Shown: positions 1 to 8,967 of the stretch, piece by piece
How positions within the stretch are numbered: position 1 is the stretch's first letter
How the letters are laid out: every line of letters begins with the position of its first letter
DNA from: Streptomyces sp. L2
GTDB taxonomy: Bacteria; Actinomycetota; Actinomycetes; Streptomycetales; Streptomycetaceae
Reading direction: 5' to 3'
Length of the DNA: 64,000 nucleotides
Assembly: GCF_004124325.1 (NCBI RefSeq)
Contig: NZ_QBDT01000001.1
Location: 3,720,001-3,784,000 of the forward strand
Translations under genes and position numbers: made by a program
The notes under the pieces: model-generated
Database searches by the model: none
The model's input: only the letters and a program-made list of their open reading frames with translations
What the model was told of the DNA's origin: nothing

Positions 1-1320
1 GTGGTCGAAGGTGAGGGAGAGCTGCACGACCTGCCGGACGGCCAGCTCGCCCTCGTGCACCCACGGCTTGGGGATGATGCGGCCGACGCCGAGCATCGCG
101 GCCTCGGGGTGGTTGATGATCGGCGTGGAGCCGTCGACGCCGAACACGCCGTAGTTGTTCAACGTGAAGGTGCCGCCGGTGAGTTCCCCAGGGGTCAGGG
201 TTCCGGTCCGGGCGGACTCGGTGAGCCGGGCGAACTCCGCGGTCAGCGACTCGGCGTCGCGCGCGTGGGCGTCCCGGACGACCGGGACCACCAGCCCGCG
301 CTCGGTCTGCGCGGCGAACCCGAGGTGCACGTGGTCGAGTTGGACGACCTCGCGAGCCTCGGTGTCGACGTAGGAGTTCAGCTCGGGGAAGCGGGCCAGG
401 GCGGCGGTGCAGACGCGGGCGAGCAGCGCGAGGAGGGAGATCTTCGGCGCTCCGGCGGCGTTCATGGCGGTCCGCGCGCGCATGAGTTCCGTGGCGTCGG
501 CGTCGACCCAGCAGGTGGCGTCCGGGATCTCCCGGCGGCTGCGGGAGAGTTTGTCGGCCACGGCGCCGCGCACGCCCTTGAGGGGGACGCGCAGTCCGTC
601 GCGGTCGGCGCCGCCGCCGCGGACGGCGGGGGCCGGGGCTAGGGCCGCGGGGGCGGGCGTGGCGTCCTTGGCGCGCAGGGCGCCCTCGACGTCGGCCCGC
701 AGGATCAGCCCGTCGGGGCCGGATCCGGACAGCCGGCGCAGGTCCAGGCCGCCCTCGCGGGCGAGCCGGCGCACTAGCGGGGAGATCACCGGCACCGGCC
801 CGTCGGCGAACGCCGGCGCGGGGGCCGGGGCGGGCGCGCTCACACGCGCGTGGGGCGCGGGAGCGGCGGGTTCGGGCCGCTGCGAGGGGCCCTTCCTCGG
901 GCCCGCCGTGCCGTTCCGGGGAACCGTGGCGTCCCGGTCGGGCGCGTCGTCGCGGCGGCCCGGGCCCGCCGTCGTGGTGCGGACCCGGCGGCGCCGGGCC
1001 GCAGGGGCCTGGGTGCCGTAGCCGACGAGGACGTTGCCGGACCCCTCCGAGTCGCCGTCCGCCACGGTGGCGGACTCGCCGACCGCGACCGTCAGCAGCG
1101 GGGCGCCGACGGGCAGTTCGGTGCCCTCCTCGCCGAAGCGGGCGGTGACCACGCCGCCGTACGGGCAGGGGACCTCGACCATCGCCTTGGCCGTCTCGAC
1201 CTCGACGACCGGCTGGTCGACGGCGACCACGTCACCGACCTGCACCAGCCAGCGGACGATCTCCGCCTCGGTCAGGCCCTCCCCGAGGTCGGGGAGCTTG
1301 AACTCCAGCACCTGTGCCAT
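1..1320 (-). CDS. bkdC: Branched-chain 2-oxoacid dehydrogenase E2 (dihydrolipoamide acyltransferase), C-terminus cut off
   Basis: E2 core of a 2-oxoacid dehydrogenase complex; it moves the acyl group from E1 to CoA on a lipoyl arm in the cytoplasm. The N-terminal lipoyl domain is visible, with the lipoylated lysine in ETAKAMVEV (about K45). After a Pro/Ala linker comes an E1/E3-binding domain beginning VISPLVRRLAREGG. The catalytic domain runs to TFDH at base 1, where the conserved DHRxxDG motif starts, so the last few dozen residues lie outside the window. The ATG overlaps the stop of the E1beta gene (ATGA), so it is coupled to that gene. Grouping with E1alpha/E1beta heterotetramer genes fits branched-chain substrates better than pyruvate, but the substrate is inferred. 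Confidence 0.93.
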   Translation of the reverse strand, partial: MAQVLEFKLPDLGEGLTEAEIVRWLVQVGDVVAVDQPVVEVETAKAMVEVPCPYGGVVTARFGEEGTELPVGAPLLTVAVGESATVADGDSEGSGNVLVGYGTQAPAARRRRVRTTTAGPGRRDDAPDRDATVPRNGTAGPRKGPSQRPEPAAPAPHARVSAPAPAPAPAFADGPVPVISPLVRRLAREGGLDLRRLSGSGPDGLILRADVEGALRAKDATPAPAALAPAPAVRGGGADRDGLRVPLKGVRGAVADKLSRSRREIPDATCWVDADATELMRARTAMNAAGAPKISLLALLARVCTAALARFPELNSYVDTEAREVVQLDHVHLGFAAQTERGLVVPVVRDAHARDAESLTAEFARLTESARTGTLTPGELTGGTFTLNNYGVFGVDGSTPIINHPEAAMLGVGRIIPKPWVHEGELAVRQVVQLSLTFDH

Positions 1321-2324
1321 CAGCTCTCGGCCTCCCACTGCAGACGCGCGACGGCGTCCAGGATGCGGTCGACGCCGGGCAGGTGGTGCCGCTCCAGCAT
1401 CGGCGGCGGATAGGGGATGTCGAATCCGGCCACGCGCAGCACGGGTGCCTCCAGGTGGTGGAAGCAGCGCTCGGTGACGCGGGCCGCGATCTCGCCGCCC
1501 GGCCCGCCGAACCCGGTCGACTCGTGGACGACGACCGCCCGGCCGGTGCGCCGTACGGAGGCGCAGACCGTCTCGTCGTCGAACGGCACCAGGGAGCGCA
1601 GGTCGACGACCTCCAGGTCCCAGCCCTCCGCCTGCGCGGCCTCGGCGGCCTCCAGGCAGACGGGGACCGACGGGCCGTAGGTGATCAGCGTGGCGCTGCG
1701 GCCGGTCCGCCGGACCACCGCCCGCCCGATGGGCTCGACCTCGGTGGGGTGCTCGGGGTTCCAGGAGTCCTTCGACCAGTACAGCCGCTTGGGCTCCAGG
1801 AAGACCACCGGGTCGTCGGAGGCGATGGCCTCGCGCAGCATCCCGTAGGCGTCGGCGATGGTCGCGGGCGTGACCACGTGCAGGCCCGGGGTGGCCATGT
1901 AGTAGGCCTCGGAGGAATCGCTGTGGTGCTCGACGCCGCCGATGCCGCCGCCGTAGGGGATGCGCACCGTGATTGGCAGGGGCATCTTGCCGCGGGTGCG
2001 GTTGCGCATCCGGGACACATGGCTGACCAGCTGCTCGAACGCCGGGTAGGCGAAGGCGTCGAACTGCATCTCGACGACCGGGCGCAGGCCGTACATGGCC
2101 ATGCCGACGGCGGCCCCGAGGATGCCGGCCTCGGCCAGCGGGGTGTCGGTGCAGCGGTCCTCGCCGAACTCCTTGGCGAGTCCGTCGGTGACCCGGAAGA
2201 CACCGCCGAGCGTGCCGACGTCCTCGCCCATGACGTGCACGGTGGGGTCGGCGGCCATCGCGTCGCGCAGCGCGCGCGTGAGGGCCTGCGCCATGGTGGC
2301 GGGCTTGACGGCGACGGTGGTCAT
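1320..2324 (-). CDS. bkdB: Branched-chain 2-oxoacid dehydrogenase E1 beta subunit
   Basis: 334-residue beta subunit of the thiamine-diphosphate-dependent E1 decarboxylase. It shows the family signature early (VHVMGEDVGTLGGVFRVT) and the transketolase-like GAAVGMAMYGLRPVVEMQ segment. The C-terminal transketolase domain carries VVVHESTGFGGPGGEIAARV. The length is normal for the family. The ATG at 2324 overlaps the E1alpha stop by 4 bp and its own stop overlaps the E2 start, so E1alpha, E1beta and E2 form a tightly coupled leftward operon. These complexes supply isobutyryl-, isovaleryl- and 2-methylbutyryl-CoA, the starters of branched fatty acids and some polyketides; this use is family knowledge. 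Confidence 0.94.
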   Translation of the reverse strand: MTTVAVKPATMAQALTRALRDAMAADPTVHVMGEDVGTLGGVFRVTDGLAKEFGEDRCTDTPLAEAGILGAAVGMAMYGLRPVVEMQFDAFAYPAFEQLVSHVSRMRNRTRGKMPLPITVRIPYGGGIGGVEHHSDSSEAYYMATPGLHVVTPATIADAYGMLREAIASDDPVVFLEPKRLYWSKDSWNPEHPTEVEPIGRAVVRRTGRSATLITYGPSVPVCLEAAEAAQAEGWDLEVVDLRSLVPFDDETVCASVRRTGRAVVVHESTGFGGPGGEIAARVTERCFHHLEAPVLRVAGFDIPYPPPMLERHHLPGVDRILDAVARLQWEAES

Positions 2325-3484
2325 CGCAGGTCGCCTTCCTGGTCGTCCAGGTCGCCCTGGTCGTCGTGCTCGGCCTCCAGCTCGGCACGCAACAGGGCGC
2401 GCTGCTCGCGCAGTTGCGCGGTGGTCTCGGCGTACACGTGGTCGAAGAGGTCCATCGGGTTCAGTTCGGCGTCCCGGTTCATGCGCGCGCGCAGGTCGGC
2501 CGCCATGGCCTCGGCGTCCTCGCGGGCGGCCTCGATGCCGCTCTCGTCGAGCAGCCCGCGCTCGGTCAGTTCGCGTTCCAGCAGCTGGACCGGGTCGTGG
2601 TCGCGCCAGGCGTCGACCTCGCCGTCGCCCCGGTAGCGGGTGGCGTCGTCGGCGTTGGTGTGGGCGTCGATGCGGTACGTCACGGCCTCGATGAGGGTCG
2701 GGCCGCCGCCCGCGCGCGCGTGGCGCACGGCGTCGCCGATGACCTCGTACATGGCGGCGGCGTCGTTGCCGTCGACCAGCCGGCCCGGCATGCCGTATCC
2801 GACGGCCTTGTGGGCGAGGGAGGGGGCGGCGGTCTGCTTGGCCAGCGGGACGGAGATGGCGAAGCCGTTGTTCTGCACGAGGAAGACGACCGGCGCCTGC
2901 CACACGGCGGCGAAGTTCAGCGCCTCGTGGAAATCGCCCTCGCTGGTGCCGCCGTCGCCGATCATGGCGAGCGCGACGACGTCGTCGCCCTTGAGGCGGG
3001 CGGCGTGCGCGAGGCCGACGGCGTGCGGGAGCTGCGTGGCCAGCGGGGTGCTGAGCGGCGCCACCCGGTGCTCGTGCGGGTCGTAGCCGGTGTGCCAGTC
3101 GCCGCGCAGCAGCGTGAGGGCCTCGACCGGGTCCACGCCGCGGGCGACGACCGCGAGGGTGTCGCGGTAGCTGGGGAACAGCCAGTCGCGCTCCTCCAGG
3201 GCCATCGCGGCGGCGACCTCGCAGGCCTCCTGGCCGGTGGTGGAGGGGTAGACGGCCAGCCGGCCCTGCTTGGTCAGCGCGGTGGCCTGCGCATTGTAGC
3301 GGCGACCGCGCACCAGCTGGGCGTAGAGCCTGCGCAGCAGGTCCGGGTCGGCCTTGCCGGCCGCCTCGGTGCCGAGGACGCGGTAGGGCTCGGCGTCGGG
3401 CAGCAGCGGCGCGGGGTCCATGCGGGGCTGCCAGGCGGGCGGCGGCGCGGGCCGGTATCCGCCTCGCTGCTCCAAGACCGTCAT
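2321..3484 (-). CDS. bkdA: Branched-chain 2-oxoacid dehydrogenase E1 alpha subunit
   Basis: 387-residue alpha subunit that binds thiamine diphosphate and decarboxylates the 2-oxoacid. The ThDP motif is clear: GDGGTSEGDFHEALNFA followed by VQNNGFAIS. The GQEA motif (STTGQEACEVAAA) and the phosphorylation-loop-like RIDAHTNADD region are also present. It is the first gene of the leftward operon. The ATG at 3484 has a purine-rich GAGGTG-type ribosome site just upstream. The promoter lies in the 175-bp gap shared with the divergent AsnC-type regulator, which also holds a TetR-type palindrome. Confidence 0.95.
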   Translation of the reverse strand: MTVLEQRGGYRPAPPPAWQPRMDPAPLLPDAEPYRVLGTEAAGKADPDLLRRLYAQLVRGRRYNAQATALTKQGRLAVYPSTTGQEACEVAAAMALEERDWLFPSYRDTLAVVARGVDPVEALTLLRGDWHTGYDPHEHRVAPLSTPLATQLPHAVGLAHAARLKGDDVVALAMIGDGGTSEGDFHEALNFAAVWQAPVVFLVQNNGFAISVPLAKQTAAPSLAHKAVGYGMPGRLVDGNDAAAMYEVIGDAVRHARAGGGPTLIEAVTYRIDAHTNADDATRYRGDGEVDAWRDHDPVQLLERELTERGLLDESGIEAAREDAEAMAADLRARMNRDAELNPMDLFDHVYAETTAQLREQRALLRAELEAEHDDQGDLDDQEGDLR

Positions 3485-3544
3485 GACGGCACCTCCTCGG
3501 GGGAGTGGCTACGGGAGGCGCGTCGACTGTGAGGCGCCTCACCT

Positions 3545-3558
3545 ACCGATTGTTCGGT
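3545..3558. promoter_or_regulatory. Candidate TetR (PaaR-like) operator, bkd/AsnC intergenic
   Basis: ACCGATTGTTCGGT is an imperfect palindrome between divergent bkdA and the AsnC regulator. It differs by one base from the site at 6374-6387 and is related to the site at 11451-11464. All fit ACCGNNCGNNCGGT except that CG is TG here. It is probably a weaker member of the same operator set. Confidence 0.5.
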
Positions 3559-3592
3559 CGTCGGCACATTTTGGCTACAGGCACCGGCAGGC

Positions 3593-3601
3593 TGTGGACA
3601 A
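3593..3601 (-). other. Isolated DnaA-box sequence
   Basis: TGTGGACAA is the reverse complement of TTGTCCACA, the consensus DnaA box of Streptomyces. It lies in the bkdA/AsnC intergenic region. A single box has little meaning alone, but further boxes occur in intergenic DNA near 11.4, 19.5 and 35.1 kb of this window. Confidence 0.45.
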
Positions 3602-3659
3602 ACGGTTCTTCACAGCCTGGAATGAACGCAGGACGTCCACGGCGGTGAAGCGGGGGGAC

Positions 3660-4160
3660 ATGGCACCTGAACAAATGGCCGGAGGACCGGACGGCGACGC
3701 CCTGCTGCCGGCGCCGCGCCCGCTGGATTCCATCGACCAGGACATCCTGAAGATCCTGCAATCGGACGGCCGCGCCTCGATACGGTCCGTGGCCGAACGG
3801 GTGCACGTCTCGCGCGCGAACGCGTACGCGCGCATCAACCGGCTCGTCGAGGACGGGGTGATCCGGGGTTTCGGCGCCCGCGTCGACCACGAGCGGGCCG
3901 GGCACGGCACGTCTGCGTACATCACCCTGAAGATCGTCCAGAACACCTGGCGCACGGTCCGCGAGCAGCTGCGCCAGCTGCCCGGCGCCTCCCACATCGC
4001 CCTGGTGGGCGGCGACTTCGACGTGCTGCTCCTGGTGCACACGCCCGACAACCGGGCGCTGCGCGAGGTGGTGCTGACCCGGCTCCAGGCGCTCCCCGAG
4101 GTGCTGAGCACGCGCACGCTGCTGGTGTTCGAGGAGGAGGACCTGGAGCCGGAGGACTGA
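3660..4160 (+). CDS. Lrp/AsnC-family transcriptional regulator (probable bkd regulator)
   Basis: 166-residue regulator with an N-terminal winged helix (LDSIDQDILKILQSDGRAS, then VAERVHVSRANAYARINRL) and a C-terminal RAM/ACT domain (ALVGGDFDVLLLVHTPDN). ATG 3660 follows a GGGGGGA-like ribosome site; the open frame continues upstream without a family match. It is transcribed away from the bkd operon. In many bacteria an AsnC-type BkdR adjacent to bkd genes senses branched-chain amino acids. That role is inferred from position; the DNA-binding fold is seen in the sequence. Confidence 0.9.
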   Translation: MAPEQMAGGPDGDALLPAPRPLDSIDQDILKILQSDGRASIRSVAERVHVSRANAYARINRLVEDGVIRGFGARVDHERAGHGTSAYITLKIVQNTWRTVREQLRQLPGASHIALVGGDFDVLLLVHTPDNRALREVVLTRLQALPEVLSTRTLLVFEEEDLEPED

Positions 4161-4218
4161 GCCGGGAGCTCCGCCCGGGGTGTGGTGCGCCTCCCCGGGG
4201 TGTGGTGCGTGGTGCGCC

Positions 4219-4806
4219 TCAGTCCCGCCGCAGGCCCGAGAACACCAGCCGTACGACCGCGTCGGCCACCTCGCGCTCGTCGGCGCCCCGCGTGTCCGGG
4301 CGGTACCACTCCACGATGGAGTTGACCATTCCGAAGACCAGCCGGGTGGCCAGCCGCACCTCCACGTCGGCGCGCACGTCACCCTCGGCGGCCGCCGCGC
4401 TCAGCAGCTCGGCGACCCGGTGGTCGAAGTCGCGGCGCCGCTCCAGCGCCCACCGCTCGGTGTCGGTGTTGCCCCGCACGCGCAGCAGCAGCGTCACATA
4501 GGGCAGCTCGGTTATGAGCACCTCGACCATGCGGCGGACGACGTATTCCAGCCGGTCCGCGGGGCGCCCCACGCGCGCGTGCTCCTCGCCGAGGATCCCG
4601 AAGAGGCCGTCGAGCGCCCGGCTGACGGCGCGGCGCAGCAGCTCCTCCTTGCCGCTGACGTGGTGGTAGATCGACGACTTGGAGATGCCGGCCGCCTTGG
4701 ACAGGTGCTCCATGGAGGTGCCGTCGTAGCCGCGCTCGTTGAAGACCCGGACGGCGACCGTGAGCAGCGTCTCCGGGGTGTAGGTGTCCCGCCGGGCCGT
4801 GGTCAT
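4219..4806 (-). CDS. TetR-family regulator, probable repressor of phenylacetate genes (PaaR-like)
   Basis: 195-residue TetR protein. The HTH is at residues about 25-45 (MEHLSKAAGISKSSIYHHVS) with a helical ligand domain behind it. The ATG overlaps the stop of the 3-hydroxyacyl-CoA dehydrogenase gene by 4 bp, so the regulator is co-expressed with a pathway enzyme. Related palindromes occur upstream of the dehydrogenase/paaN pair, upstream of paaA and in the bkd promoter region. In actinobacteria TetR-type PaaR proteins respond to phenylacetyl-CoA; the same ligand is likely here but not shown. Confidence 0.85.
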   Translation of the reverse strand: MTTARRDTYTPETLLTVAVRVFNERGYDGTSMEHLSKAAGISKSSIYHHVSGKEELLRRAVSRALDGLFGILGEEHARVGRPADRLEYVVRRMVEVLITELPYVTLLLRVRGNTDTERWALERRRDFDHRVAELLSAAAAEGDVRADVEVRLATRLVFGMVNSIVEWYRPDTRGADEREVADAVVRLVFSGLRRD

Positions 4807-6317
4807 GAGGTGCCCTCCCGCTTCTCGGAGGCGTAGGCGTGCCGGTACAGCGCCAGGGAGGGCGCGTAGCGGCCGGAGGGGTCGCGCTCGTGCAGCTCGT
4901 CCAGCACCCCGCAGGCCCAGCCGCGGCCGAGCGAGCGGCTCCACTCGAAGGGGCCGAGCGGGTAGTTGACGCCGAGCCGCATCGCGGTGTCGATGTCCTC
5001 CTCGGTGGCGACGCCCTTGGCGACGGCGTCGTGCGCGAGGTCGATGATCCGGGCGACCGTGCGGGCGACGATCATGCCGGGGACGTCCCCGATCACGCTG
5101 ACGTCCTTGCCGAGCGCCTGGAAGAGCCCGACGGCCTCGGCGAGGGTCTGCGGAGAGGTGTCCTGGGAGGCGGACAGGGCGACACGGGTGGCCTTGCGGT
5201 AGTCGAAGGCGAGGTCGAAGTAGACGACGTCCCGGAACTCCACGGAGGTCTGGCCGTCGGCGAGGACCAGCTGGCCGCCGCTGGGCAGCACCAGACGGGT
5301 GCCGTGGTCCTCGTCGTCCGCACGGACCTGGATGCCGGCCTCGCGGATCAGCGTGAGCAGCTCGCCGGCGGGCTCCAGGGTGCCCTCGGCGACCACGTAG
5401 GCGGGGGGCTGCTCCTTGTCGGCGGTGTGCGGTTCGGGCCGCTCGGCTCCGTCCGCGTAGTCGTACCAGCCGTGCCCGGACTTGCGGCCGAGCCGGCCGG
5501 ACTCGACGAGCCGGCGCTGGGCGAGGGAGGGCGTGAAGCGGACGTCCTGGAAGAAGGACTGCCACACCGAGTGGGTGACGGACTCGTTGACGTCCTGACC
5601 GATGAGGTCGGTCAGCTCGAACGCGCCCATCCTGAAGCCGCCGCACTCGCGCAGGACGGCGTCGATGGTGGCCGGGTCGGCGCCCTGGGCCTCGTACACG
5701 GCGAACGCCTCGGCGTAGAAGGGCCGGGCGATGCGGTTGACGATGAAGCCGGGGGTGTCCGCGCAGGCCACCGGGGTCTTGCCCCAGGTGCGGGCCATCT
5801 CGTACGCGCGCGTGGCCGACGTGACGTCGGTGGCGAACCCGGAGACGACCTCGACCAGCGGCAGGAGCGGGGCCGGGTTGAAGAAGTGCAGGCCGACGAA
5901 GCGGCCGGGGTTGCGCAAGGCGCCGCCGATCGCCGTGACCGACAGCGAGGAGGTGTTGGTGGCGAGCAGGCAGTCGTCGGAGACGATCTCCTCCAGCTCG
6001 CGGAAGAGCTGCTGTTTGACGTCCAGGCGCTCCAGGACGGCCTCGACGACCAGCGTGCAGTCCGCCAGTTCGGCGAGGCTGTCCGCGGGCGTGAGACGGG
6101 CGCGGGCCGCGTCCCGGTCGGCGCCGGTGAGCCGGTCCTTGGCCACGAGCCGGTCCAGGCGGGCGCCGATGGCGTCGGCCGCCTGGCGGGCCCGCCCGGG
6201 GACGGCGTCGTAGAGCCGCACCGGATGGCCGGCGACCAGCGCGACCTGGGCGATGCCCTGGCCCATGGTGCCGGTGCCGACGACGGCCACGGGGCTGCTG
6301 AGGTCAGGAGCTGTCAT
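4803..6317 (-). CDS. paaH: 3-Hydroxyacyl-CoA dehydrogenase (PaaH-type, two C-terminal domains)
   Basis: 504-residue NAD-dependent dehydrogenase. The Rossmann motif VVGTGTMGQGIAQVAL lies at about residues 10-25, and the catalytic region includes TNTSSLSVTAI and LHFFNPAPLLPLVEVV. The C-terminal 3HCDH domain occurs twice (about 185-290 and 400-495), typical of the 480-510 residue PaaH/PaaC group. In phenylacetate breakdown it oxidises 3-hydroxyadipyl-CoA. It is divergent from paaN across a 160-bp region with the palindromic operator and coupled to the TetR gene downstream. A general 3-hydroxybutyryl-CoA role cannot be excluded. Confidence 0.9.
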   Translation of the reverse strand: MTAPDLSSPVAVVGTGTMGQGIAQVALVAGHPVRLYDAVPGRARQAADAIGARLDRLVAKDRLTGADRDAARARLTPADSLAELADCTLVVEAVLERLDVKQQLFRELEEIVSDDCLLATNTSSLSVTAIGGALRNPGRFVGLHFFNPAPLLPLVEVVSGFATDVTSATRAYEMARTWGKTPVACADTPGFIVNRIARPFYAEAFAVYEAQGADPATIDAVLRECGGFRMGAFELTDLIGQDVNESVTHSVWQSFFQDVRFTPSLAQRRLVESGRLGRKSGHGWYDYADGAERPEPHTADKEQPPAYVVAEGTLEPAGELLTLIREAGIQVRADDEDHGTRLVLPSGGQLVLADGQTSVEFRDVVYFDLAFDYRKATRVALSASQDTSPQTLAEAVGLFQALGKDVSVIGDVPGMIVARTVARIIDLAHDAVAKGVATEEDIDTAMRLGVNYPLGPFEWSRSLGRGWACGVLDELHERDPSGRYAPSLALYRHAYASEKREGTS

Positions 6318-6373
6318 GTGCGCGATCCTCCCGCACGGGGTTTTCCACAGATGCGGCGGACCCCCTTGTACCG

Positions 6374-6387
6374 ACCGATCGTTCGGT
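6374..6387. promoter_or_regulatory. Palindromic TetR (PaaR-like) operator between paaH and paaN
   Basis: ACCGATCGTTCGGT sits between the divergent paaH and paaN genes, about 90 bp before the paaN start and 57 bp from the paaH start. Read on the other strand with flanks it matches the paaA-promoter site over 18 bases. I recall a C. glutamicum PaaR consensus containing ACCGNNCGNNCGGT, which it fits exactly. Confidence 0.72.
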
Positions 6388-6477
6388 TACTCTAGCCCTG
6401 TCCGCCTGTTCCTGCCTCTGTTTCCGCGCAGGTCGTGAACTCGACGAAGAGTTCTTCAGACGAGGAGTTGGTCCCGC

Positions 6478-8169
6478 ATGGCCGCCGAACTGACCGCGCA
6501 CGAGCTGATCGCCAAGCACCGGCCCACACTCGACCAGGCCCTGGAAGCGATCCGCACGCGCGCGTACTGGTCCCCGCACCCCGAGCACCCCAAGGCGTAC
6601 GGCGAGAACGGCAGCCTGGACGCGGCGGCCGGCAAGGCAGCCTTCGACGCCCTGCTGGGCACCCGCCTCGACCTCGGCCAGCCCGGCACGGACGACTGGG
6701 TGGGCGGCGAGCGCTCCCCGTACGGCATCGACCTGGACGTCAGCTACCCGCACGCCGACCTGGACGTGCTGCTGCCCGCCATGAAGGCCGGGCAGCGCGC
6801 CTGGCGGGACGCGGGCGCCGAGACCCGCGCCGTGGTCTGCCTGGAGATCCTCAAGCGGATCAGCGACCGGACGCACGAGTTCGCGCACGCGGTCATGCAC
6901 ACCAGCGGCCAGGCCTTCATGATGGCGTTCCAGGCGGGCGGCCCGCACGCCCAGGACCGCGGCCTGGAAGCGGTCGCGTACGCGTACGTGGAGCAGGTGC
7001 GCACGCCCGACGCGGCGGAGTGGACCAAGCCGCAGGGCAAGCGCGACCCGCTGGCCCTGACCAAGCAGTTCACGCCCGTCCCGCGCGGCATCGGCCTGGT
7101 CATCGGCTGCAACACCTTCCCCACCTGGAACGGCTACCCGGGCCTGTTCGCCTCGCTGGCCACCGGCAACGCGGTCCTGGTCAAGCCCCACCCGCGCGCG
7201 GTGCTGCCGCTCGCGCTCACCGTGCAGGTCGCCCGGCAGGTGCTGACCGAGGCCGGCTTCGACCCGAACCTGGTCGCGCTGGTCGCCGAGCGCCCCGGCG
7301 AGGGCATCGCCAAGACGCTCGCCACCCGCCCCGAGATCAGGATCATCGACTACACGGGTTCGACGTCCTTCGGCGACTGGCTGGAGGCCAACGCCCGCCA
7401 GGCGCAGGTCTACACCGAGAAGGCCGGCGTCAACACGGTGATCGTGGAGTCCACGAACGCCTACAAGGGGATGCTCTCCAACCTGGCGTTCTCGCTGTCC
7501 CTCTACAGCGGCCAGATGTGCACCACCCCGCAGAACCTGCTCATCCCGCGCGACGGCATCCGCACCGACGAGGGCCCCAAGACCTTCGACGAGGTGACCG
7601 CGGACATCGCCCGCGCGGTCGACGGCCTGCTCGGCGACGACGCCCGCGCCAACGCCCTGCTGGGCGCCATCGTCAACCCGGACGTGACGTCCCGACTGGA
7701 GGCGGCGGCCGGGCTCGGCGAGGTCGCCCTCGCCTCCCGCGAGATCGCCAACCCGGAGTTCCCGGACGCCGTCGTGCGCACGCCCGTCCTGGTCAAGCTG
7801 GACGGGGCCAAGCCCGACGACGAGGCCGCCTACATGAGCGAGTGCTTCGGCCCGGTCTCCTTCGCCGTCGCCGTCGACTCGGTCGATGACGCGGTCGAGC
7901 TGCTGCGCCGCACGGTCCGTGAGAAGGGCGCCATGACGGTCGGGGCGTACACCAGCGACGCCGAGGTCGAGCAGACCGTCCAGGAGGTGTGCCTGGAGGA
8001 GGCCGCCCAGCTCTCGCTCAACCTGACCGGCGGGGTGTACGTGAACCAGACCGCCGCCTTCTCCGACTTCCACGGCTCGGGCGGCAACCCGGCGGCGAAC
8101 GCGGCCCTGTGCGACGGCGCCTTCGTGGCGAACCGCTTCCGGGTCGTCGAGGTCCGCCGGGAGGCGTGA
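6478..8169 (+). CDS. paaN: Phenylacetic acid degradation protein PaaN (aldehyde dehydrogenase superfamily)
   Basis: 563-residue aldehyde-dehydrogenase-fold enzyme of the PaaN group. Visible are the cofactor-binding region (CNTFPTWNGYPGLFASLATG), the GSTSFGDWLE segment and the nucleophile cysteine in YSGQMCTTPQNLL (about C345). The C-terminal SECFGPVSFAVAV is also present. It likely oxidises the ring-opened aldehyde of the aerobic phenylacetyl-CoA route, the job done by the PaaZ ALDH domain in E. coli; the hydratase domain of PaaZ is absent. ATG 6478 has a GAGGAG ribosome site. The operator at 6374-6387 suggests control by the nearby TetR protein. Confidence 0.93.
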   Translation: MAAELTAHELIAKHRPTLDQALEAIRTRAYWSPHPEHPKAYGENGSLDAAAGKAAFDALLGTRLDLGQPGTDDWVGGERSPYGIDLDVSYPHADLDVLLPAMKAGQRAWRDAGAETRAVVCLEILKRISDRTHEFAHAVMHTSGQAFMMAFQAGGPHAQDRGLEAVAYAYVEQVRTPDAAEWTKPQGKRDPLALTKQFTPVPRGIGLVIGCNTFPTWNGYPGLFASLATGNAVLVKPHPRAVLPLALTVQVARQVLTEAGFDPNLVALVAERPGEGIAKTLATRPEIRIIDYTGSTSFGDWLEANARQAQVYTEKAGVNTVIVESTNAYKGMLSNLAFSLSLYSGQMCTTPQNLLIPRDGIRTDEGPKTFDEVTADIARAVDGLLGDDARANALLGAIVNPDVTSRLEAAAGLGEVALASREIANPEFPDAVVRTPVLVKLDGAKPDDEAAYMSECFGPVSFAVAVDSVDDAVELLRRTVREKGAMTVGAYTSDAEVEQTVQEVCLEEAAQLSLNLTGGVYVNQTAAFSDFHGSGGNPAANAALCDGAFVANRFRVVEVRREA

Positions 8170-8217
8170 GGCCACCGAGGGCGTGAGTCCTCCGAGGGGC
8201 GCGCGTGTGCGCGCCCC

Positions 8218-8967
8218 TTACGGAGCGGTGTGCGCCCCCGTGCTCCAGTGGTACAGCGTCATCGCCACGCTGGTGGCGAGGTTGTAGCTGGAGACCTGGG
8301 GGCGCATGGGCAGCGCCAGCAGCTGGTCGGCACGCGCGCGCAGCCCGGCCGACAGGCCGCTGCGCTCGGAGCCGAACGCCAGGAGGGCGTCGTCGGGCAG
8401 CTTCACACCCCGGATGTCCTCGCCCTCCGGGTCCAGGGCGAACAGCGGGCCCGGCGGCAGCTCGTCGACGGCGAGCCGCTCCACGGCGGTGGCGAAGTGC
8501 AGCCCGGCCCCGCCGCGCACCACGGTGGAGTGCCAGGGGTCCAGCGTGCCGGTGGTGACCACACCGGTCGCCCCGAAGCCGGCGGCCAGCCGGATCACCG
8601 CCCCGGCGTTGCCCAGGTTGCGCGGCTCGTCCAGGACGACGACGGGCGCGGTGCGCGGCAGGCGCGCCAGCGTCCGCAGATGGCCCTCCCGGGACGGCCG
8701 TTCGGCGAGCGCGGCCACGCCGGTCGGGTGCGGGCGCGGGACGAGGGAGGCGTACGTCGTCAGCGACACCTCGGTGAGCAGCGCGTCCAGCGCCCGAGTG
8801 AGGTCCGGCGCCAGTTCGCCGGCGAGGGCGAGCGTGGCCCGCCGGTCGGTGGTGACCGCCACCGGGACCTCGGCGCCGAAACGCAGCGCGTGCTTGAGGG
8901 CGTGGAAGCCGTCGAGCAGCACGGCTCCGCCGGCGCGCTCGCGCCAGCGGCTCACGGGGTCGGTCAT
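8218..8967 (-). CDS. SpoU/TrmH-family RNA 2'-O-methyltransferase
   Basis: 249-residue protein of the SPOUT class. Three family motifs are present: motif 1 LDEPRNLGNAGAVIRLA, motif 2 ALLAFGSERSGLS and motif 3 LPMRPQVSSYNLATSVAM. The N-terminal part is a substrate-binding-like domain. It should use SAM to methylate a ribose in rRNA or tRNA; the target cannot be read from sequence. The ATG at 8967 overlaps the stop of the upstream HTTM gene by 4 bp, so the three leftward genes from 11134 to 8218 look like one transcript. Confidence 0.88.
   Translation of the reverse strand: MTDPVSRWRERAGGAVLLDGFHALKHALRFGAEVPVAVTTDRRATLALAGELAPDLTRALDALLTEVSLTTYASLVPRPHPTGVAALAERPSREGHLRTLARLPRTAPVVVLDEPRNLGNAGAVIRLAAGFGATGVVTTGTLDPWHSTVVRGGAGLHFATAVERLAVDELPPGPLFALDPEGEDIRGVKLPDDALLAFGSERSGLSAGLRARADQLLALPMRPQVSSYNLATSVAMTLYHWSTGAHTAP

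Noticed and set aside
1314..3532. Long rightward open frames opposite the bkd genes
   Set aside because: They are shadows of the E1alpha/E1beta genes; the leftward frames carry clear catalytic motifs.
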